A DNA stretch of 6,704 bases from Deltaproteobacteria bacterium (GTDB lineage: Bacteria; Desulfobacterota; GWC2-55-46), in contig JACREV010000050.1 in NCBI GenBank assembly GCA_016218095.1, positions 1 through 6,704 of the forward strand, written 5' to 3'. How positions within the stretch are numbered: the first letter of the stretch is position 1; each line of letters starts with the position of its first letter. The translations under genes and the position numbers were made by a program. The notes under the pieces were generated by a model, which made no database searches, was not told the DNA's origin, and worked only from the letters and a program-made list of their open reading frames with translations. This document shows positions 1-4,134 of the stretch, piece after piece.

Positions 1-141
1 GAGATGGTAATGCCCGGAGACAACGTGAACCTTGAAGTCGAGCTCATCACGCCGATCGCGATGGAAGAGGGCCTCCGGTTCGCCATACGCGAGGGCGGCA
101 GGACCGTCGGCGCGGGCGTTGTCACGAAGATAATAGCGTAA
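1..141 (+). CDS. tuf: Elongation factor Tu, C-terminal end (partial)
   Basis: The window opens in frame inside this gene, leaving 46 codons before TAA at 139-141. The translation starts EMVMPGDNVNLEVELITPIA and ends in GAGVVTKIIA, the nearly invariant end of bacterial EF-Tu domain 3. The segment MEEGLRFAIREGGRTVGAG is also diagnostic. EF-Tu is the cytosolic GTPase that brings aminoacyl-tRNA to the ribosomal A site; domain 3 contacts tRNA and EF-Ts. The GTP-binding domain and domain 2 lie outside the window, so completeness cannot be judged. A strong hairpin follows 16 bases after the stop, suggesting that tuf transcription mostly ends there. A tuf gene upstream of rpmG/secE/nusG is a common bacterial arrangement. 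Many genomes carry a second tuf copy beside fusA, which cannot be assessed here. Identification is essentially certain. Confidence 0.98.
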   Translation, partial: EMVMPGDNVNLEVELITPIAMEEGLRFAIREGGRTVGAGVVTKIIA

Positions 142-157
142 GCCGTTTGATTCTACG

Positions 158-188
158 GCGAGGCGGCCCCAAAGGGCCGCCTCGCTTT
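158..188 (+). terminator. Intrinsic terminator after tuf
   Basis: A perfect 12-bp GC-rich stem pairs 158-169 (GCGAGGCGGCCC) with 174-185 (GGGCCGCCTCGC) around the loop CAAA. Only TTT then AA follows, so the U-tract is short, but stem strength and position just after the stop codon make a terminator the best reading. A second small inverted repeat, CCTTT/AAAGG (191-195/202-206), comes immediately afterwards. Confidence 0.85.
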
Positions 189-411
189 AACCTTTATAAA
201 AAAAGGTGCTATCCCTAAAAATCAGGAATTTTTTCTGAGGTCAAGGAAGGGCGGGGATAAAAAGCGGAGCATATATGGAACATATGTGAGCATTTTTATT
301 TCCGACCTGACGCAGAGATCAGGAAAAATAACAATTTTTAGAGATAGCAGATAGCCTTAGGACTCGTCCGGGGCTTAATATTTGGGCGCCGTCCCAGGGA
401 GGGTTTTTTTC
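189..411 (+). other. AT-rich tuf-rpmG intergenic region with small inverted repeats
   Basis: No gene is supported here. The stretch is much richer in A and T than the rest of the window, which suits a promoter or leader. Visible structures are: hairpin CCTTT/AAAGG at 191-206; a 7-bp hairpin with one GU pair at 222-238; a near-perfect inverted repeat CATATATG-GAA-CATATGTG at 270-288; and a composite hairpin at 296-331, TTATTT/AAATAA plus CCTGA/TCAGG across an internal loop, followed shortly by TTTTT. TAATAT at 376-381 resembles a -10 element, but no -35 match lies at normal spacing, so I do not call a promoter. An rpmG promoter presumably lies here, since tuf is closed by a terminator. Confidence 0.5.
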
Positions 412-561
412 ATGAGGGATATAATCACGCTGGCATGCACCGACTGCAAGCGCAGGAACTATTCGACGACGAAGAACAAGAAGACGATACCGGACAGGCT
501 TGAGATAAAGAAGTTCTGCAAGTTCTGCAAGAAGCACACGGTACACAAGGAAACGAAGTAA
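412..561 (+). CDS. rpmG: Large-subunit ribosomal protein bL33, zinc-binding (C+) form
   Basis: This gene encodes 49 residues, the usual L33 length. The start MRDIITLACTDCKRRNYSTT and the end KHTVHKETK are typical of the family. Cys9-x2-Cys12 and Cys36-x2-Cys39 form the zinc-ribbon pairs of the C+ form; E. coli RpmG lacks these cysteines. L33 sits near the E site of the 50S subunit. The start is supported by AGGGAGGG at 396-403, followed by an 8-base spacer that is mostly T. The gene is separated from tuf by a terminator and followed by its own terminator-like hairpin, so it may be transcribed partly on its own. Many C+ genomes also carry a cysteine-free paralogue used under zinc limitation; whether this one does cannot be seen. 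It is a short gene, but identity is clear. Confidence 0.96.
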   Translation: MRDIITLACTDCKRRNYSTTKNKKTIPDRLEIKKFCKFCKKHTVHKETK

Positions 562-570
562 AGAGCCCTG

Positions 571-598
571 GCGCGGCTCGCGTCCGCGCTGTTTTCTT
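571..598 (+). terminator. Intrinsic terminator after rpmG
   Basis: GCGCGG (571-576) pairs with CCGCGC (584-589) across the loop CTCGCGT. The T-rich tract TGTTTTCTT (590-598) follows directly. It begins 9 bases after the rpmG stop. This would separate rpmG from tRNA-Trp/secE, at least partly. The following 599-700 is very G-rich and has no gene. Confidence 0.75.
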
Positions 599-700
599 AG
601 AGGGGCGCGGGGTGGGGGCGGCCGGGGCGCGGTTCGCGGCATAGCGGCCCTGCTTGCGCCCGGACTTCAGAGGACCGCATATTACTGACGGATTTTTTAC

Positions 701-777
701 AGGCCAGTAGCTCTAACGGCTAGAGGGGCGGTCTCCAAAACCGCATGTTGGGGGTTCGTATCCCTCCTGGCCTGCCA
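701..777 (+). tRNA. trnW: tRNA-Trp (anticodon CCA)
   Basis: A full cloverleaf can be folded by hand. The 7-bp acceptor stem pairs AGGCCAG (701-707) with CTGGCCT (767-773). The anticodon stem pairs GCGGT (728-732) with ACCGC (739-743 region) around the loop CTCCAAA, giving anticodon CCA at 735-737. The T arm is GGGGG-TTCGTAT-CCCTC with one GU pair. Discriminator G774 is followed by an encoded CCA (775-777). The D arm is GCTC (710-713), loop TAACGGCTA, then GAGG (723-726), so the 10-25 position is a G-G mismatch and only three D-stem pairs form. tRNA-Trp directly upstream of secE-nusG recurs in proteobacterial-type genomes. It reads UGG codons and is likely processed from a transcript that continues into secE, since no terminator follows. 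Confidence 0.96.
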
Positions 778-836
778 GCTTCCAGGGGGCGCGGCCCCAT
801 TAAATAAAAGACTCTTTACCGGACAGGGACTACGGG

Positions 837-1028
837 ATGGAAAAGTTAGACAGGGCCAAAGAGTTTTTCAACGAATCGAAGCAGGAGCTGAAGAAGGTCA
901 CCTGGCCGACCAAGCAGCAGACCATAACCTCCACATGGGTCGTGGTAGCCGTGACAGTCGTCCTCGCCGTCTTCCTGGGCCTTGTCGACCTCGTGCTCTC
1001 AAAATTCATCGGCTACATCCTAAGTTGA
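837..1028 (+). CDS. secE: Preprotein translocase subunit SecE
   Basis: This gene encodes a 63-residue inner-membrane protein of the short, single-helix SecE class; E. coli SecE is longer, with three helices. Residues 1-33 form an amphipathic cytoplasmic segment containing the family motif TWPT at 22-25 in the context ELKKVTWPTKQQT. Residues about 34-56 (WVVVAVTVVLAVFLGLV onward) form the conserved transmembrane helix, followed by a short tail ending FIGYILS. SecE clamps around SecY and stabilises the SecYEG export channel. The Shine-Dalgarno is poor: GGGAC about 10 bases upstream and ACGGG touching the ATG, so initiation may be weak. The start is nevertheless supported because the family N-terminus fits. 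nusG follows after 7 bases, so the two are co-transcribed and probably translationally coupled. The upstream gap 778-836 holds a small GC hairpin (786-798). Confidence 0.95.
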   Translation: MEKLDRAKEFFNESKQELKKVTWPTKQQTITSTWVVVAVTVVLAVFLGLVDLVLSKFIGYILS

Positions 1029-1035
1029 GGGGATA

Positions 1036-1566
1036 ATGTCAAAAAAGTGGTATGTAGTGCATACCTATTCCGGGTATGAGAACAAGGTCAAGGCCGCTAT
1101 CGAAGAGAAGATAAAGGCGACCGGCAAGGAGGCACTCTTCGGAGAGGTGCTCGTCCCTTCGGAAAAGGTCGTCGACATGGTCAAGGGCGTCAAGAGGACG
1201 ACTTCGAGGAAGTTCTTTCCCGGATACATCCTCATAAACATGGACTTGAACGACGAGACCTGGCACCTCGTGAAGGGCATCCCCAAGGTCACCGGCTTCG
1301 TCGGGGGCCAGGAGGCGCCGCCGACCATCTCCGAGGACGAGGTCCGCAAGATCACCCGCCAGATGGAGGAAGGGGCCGTGAGGCCCAAGCCCAAGGTCCT
1401 CTTCGACAGGGGTGAGAACGTGCGCGTGGTAGACGGGCCGTTCACGAACTTTACCGGCATAGTCGAAGAGGTCAAGCCGGAGAAGGGCAAGCTCCGCGTC
1501 CTCGTCTCGATATTCGGCAGGGCCACTCCGGTGGAGCTCGATTTCGTGCAGGTCGAGAAGGCTTAA
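1036..1566 (+). CDS. nusG: Transcription elongation/antitermination factor NusG
   Basis: The protein is 176 residues, close to the normal 175-185. Residues 1 to about 105 are the NGN domain, with the starting pattern KKWYVVHTYSGYENKV and the core FFPGYILINM (60-69), which binds the polymerase clamp. Residues about 123-176 are the KOW domain, starting FDRGENVRVVDGPFTNFTG and ending VELDFVQVEKA; this domain contacts ribosomal protein S10 or Rho. NusG raises elongation rate, couples transcription to translation and assists Rho termination. The ATG is preceded by GAGGGGA at 1027-1033, which overlaps the secE stop codon and implies coupling. Its neighbours, including rpoB encoded downstream, fit this role. 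No insertion or missing segment is seen, and this looks like the housekeeping copy, not a RfaH-type paralogue. Confidence 0.98.
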   Translation: MSKKWYVVHTYSGYENKVKAAIEEKIKATGKEALFGEVLVPSEKVVDMVKGVKRTTSRKFFPGYILINMDLNDETWHLVKGIPKVTGFVGGQEAPPTISEDEVRKITRQMEEGAVRPKPKVLFDRGENVRVVDGPFTNFTGIVEEVKPEKGKLRVLVSIFGRATPVELDFVQVEKA

Positions 1567-1640
1567 AGTCAGGGTTCAGGTTTCTTCCAAATAAAGCGGC
1601 GTCCAGACGGAATATTAGGCACGAAAAGAGAGGATAAAGT

Positions 1641-2066
1641 ATGGCTAAGAAGATCACAGGACAGATCAAGCTCCAGATACCTGCCGGAAAGGCGAACCCG
1701 TCTCCTCCGGTCGGACCCGCGCTCGGCCAGCACGGCGTCAATATAATGGAGTTCTGCAAGCAGTTCAACGCGCGCACCCAGGCCCAGGACGGCATGATAA
1801 TCCCGGTCGTCATAACGGTATACGCCGACAGGACCTTCTCGTTCATAACCAAGACCCCCCCGGCCTCAGTGCTCCTGAAGAAGGCCGCCGGAGTCGAGAA
1901 GGGCTCGAAGGCCCCGAACAAGGAAAAGGTCGCAAAGGTCACCAGGAAGCAGGTCGAAGAGATCGCGAAGCTCAAGATGCAGGACCTTACGGCCGCAAGC
2001 CTGGAAGCGGCGGTAAAGACGGTCGAAGGCACCGCGAGAAGCATGGGAATCACGGTGGAGGGTTAA
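1641..2066 (+). CDS. rplK: Large-subunit ribosomal protein uL11
   Basis: The protein is 141 residues, the usual L11 length. The N-terminal domain (about 1-70) has the proline-rich segment PAGKANPSPPVGPALGQHG, the region where thiostrepton resistance changes are known; both key prolines of that segment are present. The C-terminal domain (about 76-141) carries the L11 signature KMQDLTAASLEAAVKTVEG and binds the 23S GTPase-associated rRNA. L11 shapes the factor-binding centre together with L10-L12 and is needed for RelA activation in bacteria that have it. The start ATG is preceded by GAGAGGA about 6 bases upstream. The 74-base gap from nusG contains no clear terminator, so the gene may be read from the secE-nusG transcript. 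In E. coli an L1 operator lies ahead of this gene; I could not recognise one here. Confidence 0.98.
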   Translation: MAKKITGQIKLQIPAGKANPSPPVGPALGQHGVNIMEFCKQFNARTQAQDGMIIPVVITVYADRTFSFITKTPPASVLLKKAAGVEKGSKAPNKEKVAKVTRKQVEEIAKLKMQDLTAASLEAAVKTVEGTARSMGITVEG

Positions 2067-2070
2067 GAAA

Positions 2071-2766
2071 ATGGGAAAGAAATACGAAGCATCCAAGGCA
2101 AAAGTAGAAGAAGGGCGCGCCTACGAGCTCGAGTCGGCCTTCAAGGTCCTGCCCGAGACAAAGGTAGCGAAGTTCGACGAGACCGTAGAGGTCTCCGGAA
2201 GGCTCGGCGTAGACCCCAAGCACCCTGAGCAGATGGTCAGAGGCACGGTGGTGCTCCCGCACGGCATAGGGAAAAAGGTGCGCGTCCTCGTATTCGCGAA
2301 GGGTGAAAAAGAGATCGAGGCCAAGGAAGCCGGGGCCGACTACGTCGGTAGCGACGACCTCATCGAGAAGATCAACAAGGGCTGGCTCGACTTCGACGCC
2401 ATCGTCGCAACCCCTGACATCATGGGCGCGGTCGGAAAGCTCGGTAAGGTCCTCGGGCCCAGGGGCCTCATGCCGAACCCGAAGCTCGGCACAGTCACCT
2501 TCGACGTGAAGAGGGCGGTATCCGACCTCAAGGCCGGCAAGGTGGAGTTCAGGGTCGACAAGGCCGGGAACATCCATGTGCCCGTGGGCAAGGCCTCCTT
2601 CGGCTCATCCAAGCTCAAGGACAACTTCATGGCCCTCATGGACGCGATCATAAAGGCGAAGCCCGCGGCCTCCAAGGGGACTTATCTCCGCAGCCTCTTC
2701 GTCTCTACGACGATGGGGCCGTCGATAAAGCTCGACGCCGTAGAGGTCAGAAACCTTTTCAAGTAG
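2071..2766 (+). CDS. rplA: Large-subunit ribosomal protein uL1
   Basis: The protein is 231 residues, matching the family at about 230-235. It starts GKKYEASKAKVEEGRAYEL. The central domain includes VRGTVVLPHG (57-65 region) and the L1 signature LGKVLGPRGLMPNPKLGTV at about 124-142. The two-domain fold is complete through the conserved end GPSIKLDAVEVRNLFK. L1 forms the mobile stalk that guides deacylated tRNA out of the E site, and in many bacteria it represses its own mRNA. The start is fixed by GGAGGG at 2057-2062, inside the last codons of rplK, with an 8-base spacer. The 4-base gap between stop and start makes translational coupling to rplK very likely. A strong hairpin 8 bases after the stop may end or stabilise the rplKA message. 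Confidence 0.98.
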   Translation: MGKKYEASKAKVEEGRAYELESAFKVLPETKVAKFDETVEVSGRLGVDPKHPEQMVRGTVVLPHGIGKKVRVLVFAKGEKEIEAKEAGADYVGSDDLIEKINKGWLDFDAIVATPDIMGAVGKLGKVLGPRGLMPNPKLGTVTFDVKRAVSDLKAGKVEFRVDKAGNIHVPVGKASFGSSKLKDNFMALMDAIIKAKPAASKGTYLRSLFVSTTMGPSIKLDAVEVRNLFK

Positions 2767-2774
2767 GCTTAAAG

Positions 2775-2795
2775 CCGGGGAGACACTCTCCCCGG
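2775..2795 (+). other. Strong hairpin after rplA without U-tract
   Basis: A perfect 9-bp stem pairs CCGGGGAGA (2775-2783) with TCTCCCCGG (2787-2795) around the loop CAC, starting 8 bases after the rplA stop. The following bases are AGATTATAAAA, not a T-run, so this is not a classical intrinsic terminator. It may stabilise the 3' end of rplKA mRNA, be a processing site, or form part of the rplJ leader. Confidence 0.7.
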
Positions 2796-2816
2796 AGATT
2801 ATAAAAACTAACTTTC

Positions 2817-2863
2817 GGTCAGAGACAGTAGGGGCTTACAAGCTTAATAATCCTACCGAGACC
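2817..2863 (+). promoter_or_regulatory. L10 ribosomal protein leader (L10-L12 binding RNA)
   Basis: This RNA resembles the known L10 leader family. The conserved pieces GACAGTAGG (2824-2832) and TTAATAATCCTACCGAG (2844-2860) appear in order. They pair as GGTC/GACC (2817-2820 with 2860-2863) and GTAGG/CCTAC (2828-2832 with 2852-2856), with a small GCT/AGC apical pairing. The purine-rich internal bulge AGAGACA matches the protein-binding side of the family. The L10-L12 complex binds such leaders to shut down its own operon when in excess. It lies 121 bases before the proposed rplJ start and just upstream of an intrinsic terminator, which suggests control by transcription attenuation as described for Bacillus. 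The identification rests on recalled consensus and pairing, not on a covariance search. Confidence 0.88.
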
Positions 2864-2877
2864 AGGCTCGTCGCATG

Positions 2878-2928
2878 GCGCTCCATGCGCAGGGGGGGGA
2901 CGTGTCCCACCTGCGCTCGCGCTTTTTT
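2878..2928 (+). terminator. Leader terminator (attenuator) upstream of rplJ
   Basis: GCGCAGG (2887-2893) pairs with CCTGCGC (2910-2916). GGGA/TCCC (2897-2900 with 2905-2908) stacks inside, and GCGC (2878-2881) can pair with GCGC (2919-2922) outside across an internal loop. A run of six T (2923-2928) follows directly, giving a convincing intrinsic terminator. A competing 7-bp hairpin, CGCATGG/CCATGCG (2872-2878 with 2883-2889), shares bases with both left arms, so the two folds exclude each other. Together with the L10 leader this looks like an attenuator that controls rplJL and perhaps rpoB. Confidence 0.82.
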
Positions 2929-2942
2929 AAGCCTTGTATCTC

Positions 2943-2968
2943 TTCTGTCTTTTGATGCGAAGACAGAA
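2943..2968 (+). other. 9-bp hairpin directly before the rplJ Shine-Dalgarno
   Basis: TTCTGTCTT (2943-2951) pairs perfectly with AAGACAGAA (2960-2968) around the loop TTGATGCG. The next bases are the Shine-Dalgarno AGGAGGG. The stem ends exactly at the ribosome-binding site, so it could leave the site exposed or affect standby binding. Its left arm CTGTCT is also complementary to AGACAG (2823-2828) in the L10 leader, an alternative long-range pairing. The structure is clear; the role is inference. Confidence 0.65.
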
Positions 2969-2986
2969 AGGAGGGAAAAAGATTTG
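2969..2986 (+). promoter_or_regulatory. Ribosome-binding site that sets a TTG start for rplJ
   Basis: AGGAGGG (2969-2975) is an almost perfect Shine-Dalgarno, followed by an 8-base spacer AAAAAGAT and TTG at 2984-2986. The next residues EKAQKV fit the L10 N-terminus. The upstream in-frame ATG at 2885 lies inside the terminator hairpin and has no family-like sequence after it. Confidence 0.85.
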
Positions 2987-3514
2987 GAAAAGGCGCAGAA
3001 AGTAACCGTAGTAGACGATTTGAAGGAAAAGCTCTCCCGTGCCGACGCGACCTTCGTTGCCGAGTATCAGGGCATAAAGGCCGTCGAGATGAACGAGATG
3101 AGAAGGGCCTTGAGGGCGGCGTCCATAGACCTTAAGGTCATAAGGAACACGCTCTCCAGGCGGGCGCTGCAGGGGACCCCGGTTGAGGCCCTCTCCGCCC
3201 ACTTGAAGGGCCCGATGGCGATAGCCATCTCCTACAAGGACGCGGCCGCCGCGGCAAAGGCCCTGACGCAGTTCGCCAAGGACCAGCCGAAGTTGAAGCT
3301 CAAGGTCGGCACGCTCGGCTCGAAGGTCATAAGCTTGGACGAGATAAGGGGCCTTGCGGAACTGCCGCCGAGGGAAGTGCTCTTGGGCAGGATGCTCGGC
3401 TCCATGATGTCGCCGGTCTCCGGCTTCGCGCGGGTGCTCGCCGGCGTGCCCACAAAGCTCCTTTACGCTCTGAACGCGATAAAGGACCAGAAGGCCGCTA
3501 CCTCCGGCGCGTAA
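2984..3514 (+). CDS. rplJ: Large-subunit ribosomal protein uL10
   Basis: From TTG 2984 the protein is 176 residues, in the normal range of 165-180. Residues 1 to about 130 form the rRNA-binding globular domain, including VVDDLKEKLSRADATFVAEY and the segment LKVIRNTLSRRAL (50-62), typical of L10. Residues about 131-170 form the C-terminal helix that carries L12 dimers. L10 anchors the L12 stalk to 23S rRNA beside L11, where EF-Tu and EF-G act. A start at ATG 2885 would add 33 residues, including CPTC and an LSLVSLLSF stretch, which overlap the leader terminator and do not resemble L10, so I reject it. Expression is probably controlled by the L10 leader upstream. rplL follows after 74 bases with a small hairpin between. 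The UUG start may help keep L10 below L12. Confidence 0.96.
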   Translation: MEKAQKVTVVDDLKEKLSRADATFVAEYQGIKAVEMNEMRRALRAASIDLKVIRNTLSRRALQGTPVEALSAHLKGPMAIAISYKDAAAAAKALTQFAKDQPKLKLKVGTLGSKVISLDEIRGLAELPPREVLLGRMLGSMMSPVSGFARVLAGVPTKLLYALNAIKDQKAATSGA

Positions 3515-3529
3515 CCGTCCTCAGGACGG
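3515..3529 (+). other. Small hairpin between rplJ and rplL
   Basis: CCGTCC (3515-3520) pairs with GGACGG (3524-3529) around the loop TCA, starting right after the rplJ stop. No T-run follows, so it is not a terminator. It may mark mRNA processing or limit coupling between the two genes. The rest of the gap to 3573 is AT-rich. Confidence 0.55.
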
Positions 3530-3588
3530 CAAGTTTGATTGTATGAAGGAAAAAGGTTAAAATAACAAATTTCGAGGAGGATCTCCCA

Positions 3589-3972
3589 ATGGCAGACATA
3601 AAGAAGGAAGACGTAATAAAGTATATAGAGTCGATGACCGTTCTCGAGCTCGCCGAGCTCGTAAAGGAGCTTGAGGAGAAGTTCGGCGTATCCGCCGCGG
3701 CCCCCGTGGCCGTAGCCGCCGCCCCCGCCGCAGGGGCCGCCGCCCCCGCCGCCGCCGAGAAGACCGAGTTCACCGTGGTCCTGAAGGACGCCGGCGCCGA
3801 GAAGATAAAGGTCATCAAGGAAGTAAGGGCGATAACGGGCCTCGGCTTGAAGGAAGCCAAGGACCTCGTCGAGGGCGCGCCCAAGACCCTGAAGGAAGGC
3901 GTGAACAAGGAAGAGGCCGAGAAGATCAAGAAGCAGGTCGAAAGCGCTGGCGCGAAGGTCGAGATCCAGTAA
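3589..3972 (+). CDS. rplL: Large-subunit ribosomal protein bL12 (L7/L12)
   Basis: The protein is 127 residues, usual for L12. Residues 1 to about 33 form the dimerisation and L10-binding domain (VIKYIESMTVLELAELVKEL). Residues about 35-56 are the flexible alanine/proline hinge. Residues about 58-127 form the C-terminal domain that recruits GTPase factors; it contains the conserved pattern EKIKVIKEVRAITGLGLKEA and ends AGAKVEIQ. Several L12 dimers sit on each L10, so more L12 than L10 must be made. This fits the excellent Shine-Dalgarno GAGGAGG at 3574-3580 with an 8-base spacer, compared with the TTG start of rplJ. GGAG (3576-3579) can pair weakly with CTCC (3583-3586), a small fold over the ribosome-binding site. 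A 6-bp hairpin (3960-3977) spans the stop codon. Identity is certain. Confidence 0.98.
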   Translation: MADIKKEDVIKYIESMTVLELAELVKELEEKFGVSAAAPVAVAAAPAAGAAAPAAAEKTEFTVVLKDAGAEKIKVIKEVRAITGLGLKEAKDLVEGAPKTLKEGVNKEEAEKIKKQVESAGAKVEIQ

Positions 3973-4014
3973 TCTCGGCTCCCATCCGGACACATCCAGT
4001 AGAAAACGATTATT

Positions 4015-4060
4015 GCAGGCGTACGGGGGGGGGGCAAAAGCCCCCCGTACGCCGCTTCTT
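4015..4060 (+). terminator. First rplL-rpoB hairpin, terminator-like
   Basis: GGCGTACGGGGGG (4018-4030) pairs with CCCCCCGTACGCC (4041-4053), 13 bp, extended by GC/GC (4015-4016 with 4054-4055) past one bulged A. A ten-G run (4025-4034) allows a slipped form with an AAAA loop. Only TTCTT follows, so termination would be weak. In E. coli this gap holds an attenuator and an RNase III site, a likely parallel. Confidence 0.65.
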
Positions 4061-4071
4061 AAGAGACGGAC

Positions 4072-4101
4072 GGCCCGCGCCCCCTCCGGCGGGTCTTTTT
4101 T
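4072..4101 (+). terminator. Second rplL-rpoB hairpin: intrinsic terminator/attenuator
   Basis: GGCCCGC (4072-4078) pairs with GCGGGTC (4089-4095), 7 bp with one GU, around the loop GCCCCCTCCG. Six T (4096-4101) follow. It fits an intrinsic terminator and begins 99 bases after the rplL stop. No clear promoter lies between it and rpoB, so partial read-through probably supplies rpoB at a lower level than the ribosomal proteins. Confidence 0.8.
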
Positions 4102-4134
4102 CCAAGGATTCTTAAAAAGGAGTATAACGAGAAT

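Noticed and set aside
319..642. A 107-codon minus-strand open frame over rpmG and its terminator
   Set aside because: Its arginine/proline-rich start is the reverse reading of the GC-rich spacer, and it covers the certain rpmG gene.
654..683. A possible promoter for tRNA-Trp: TTGCGC and CATATT with 18-base spacing
   Set aside because: The location is plausible, but both boxes are weak matches and spacing is at the edge, so it is not listed as a feature.
1567..1640. An L1 operator ahead of rplK
   Set aside because: Expected from E. coli, but I could not fold a convincing copy of the rRNA L1 site in these 74 bases.
1472..2053. A 193-codon minus-strand open frame over nusG and rplK
   Set aside because: It is the antisense shadow of rplK and the nusG end and has no recognisable domain.
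2885..2983. An N-terminal extension of L10 with a CPTC motif and a hydrophobic stretch
   Set aside because: It is encoded by the terminator and the hairpin upstream of the Shine-Dalgarno, is not L10-like, and a better start is at TTG 2984.
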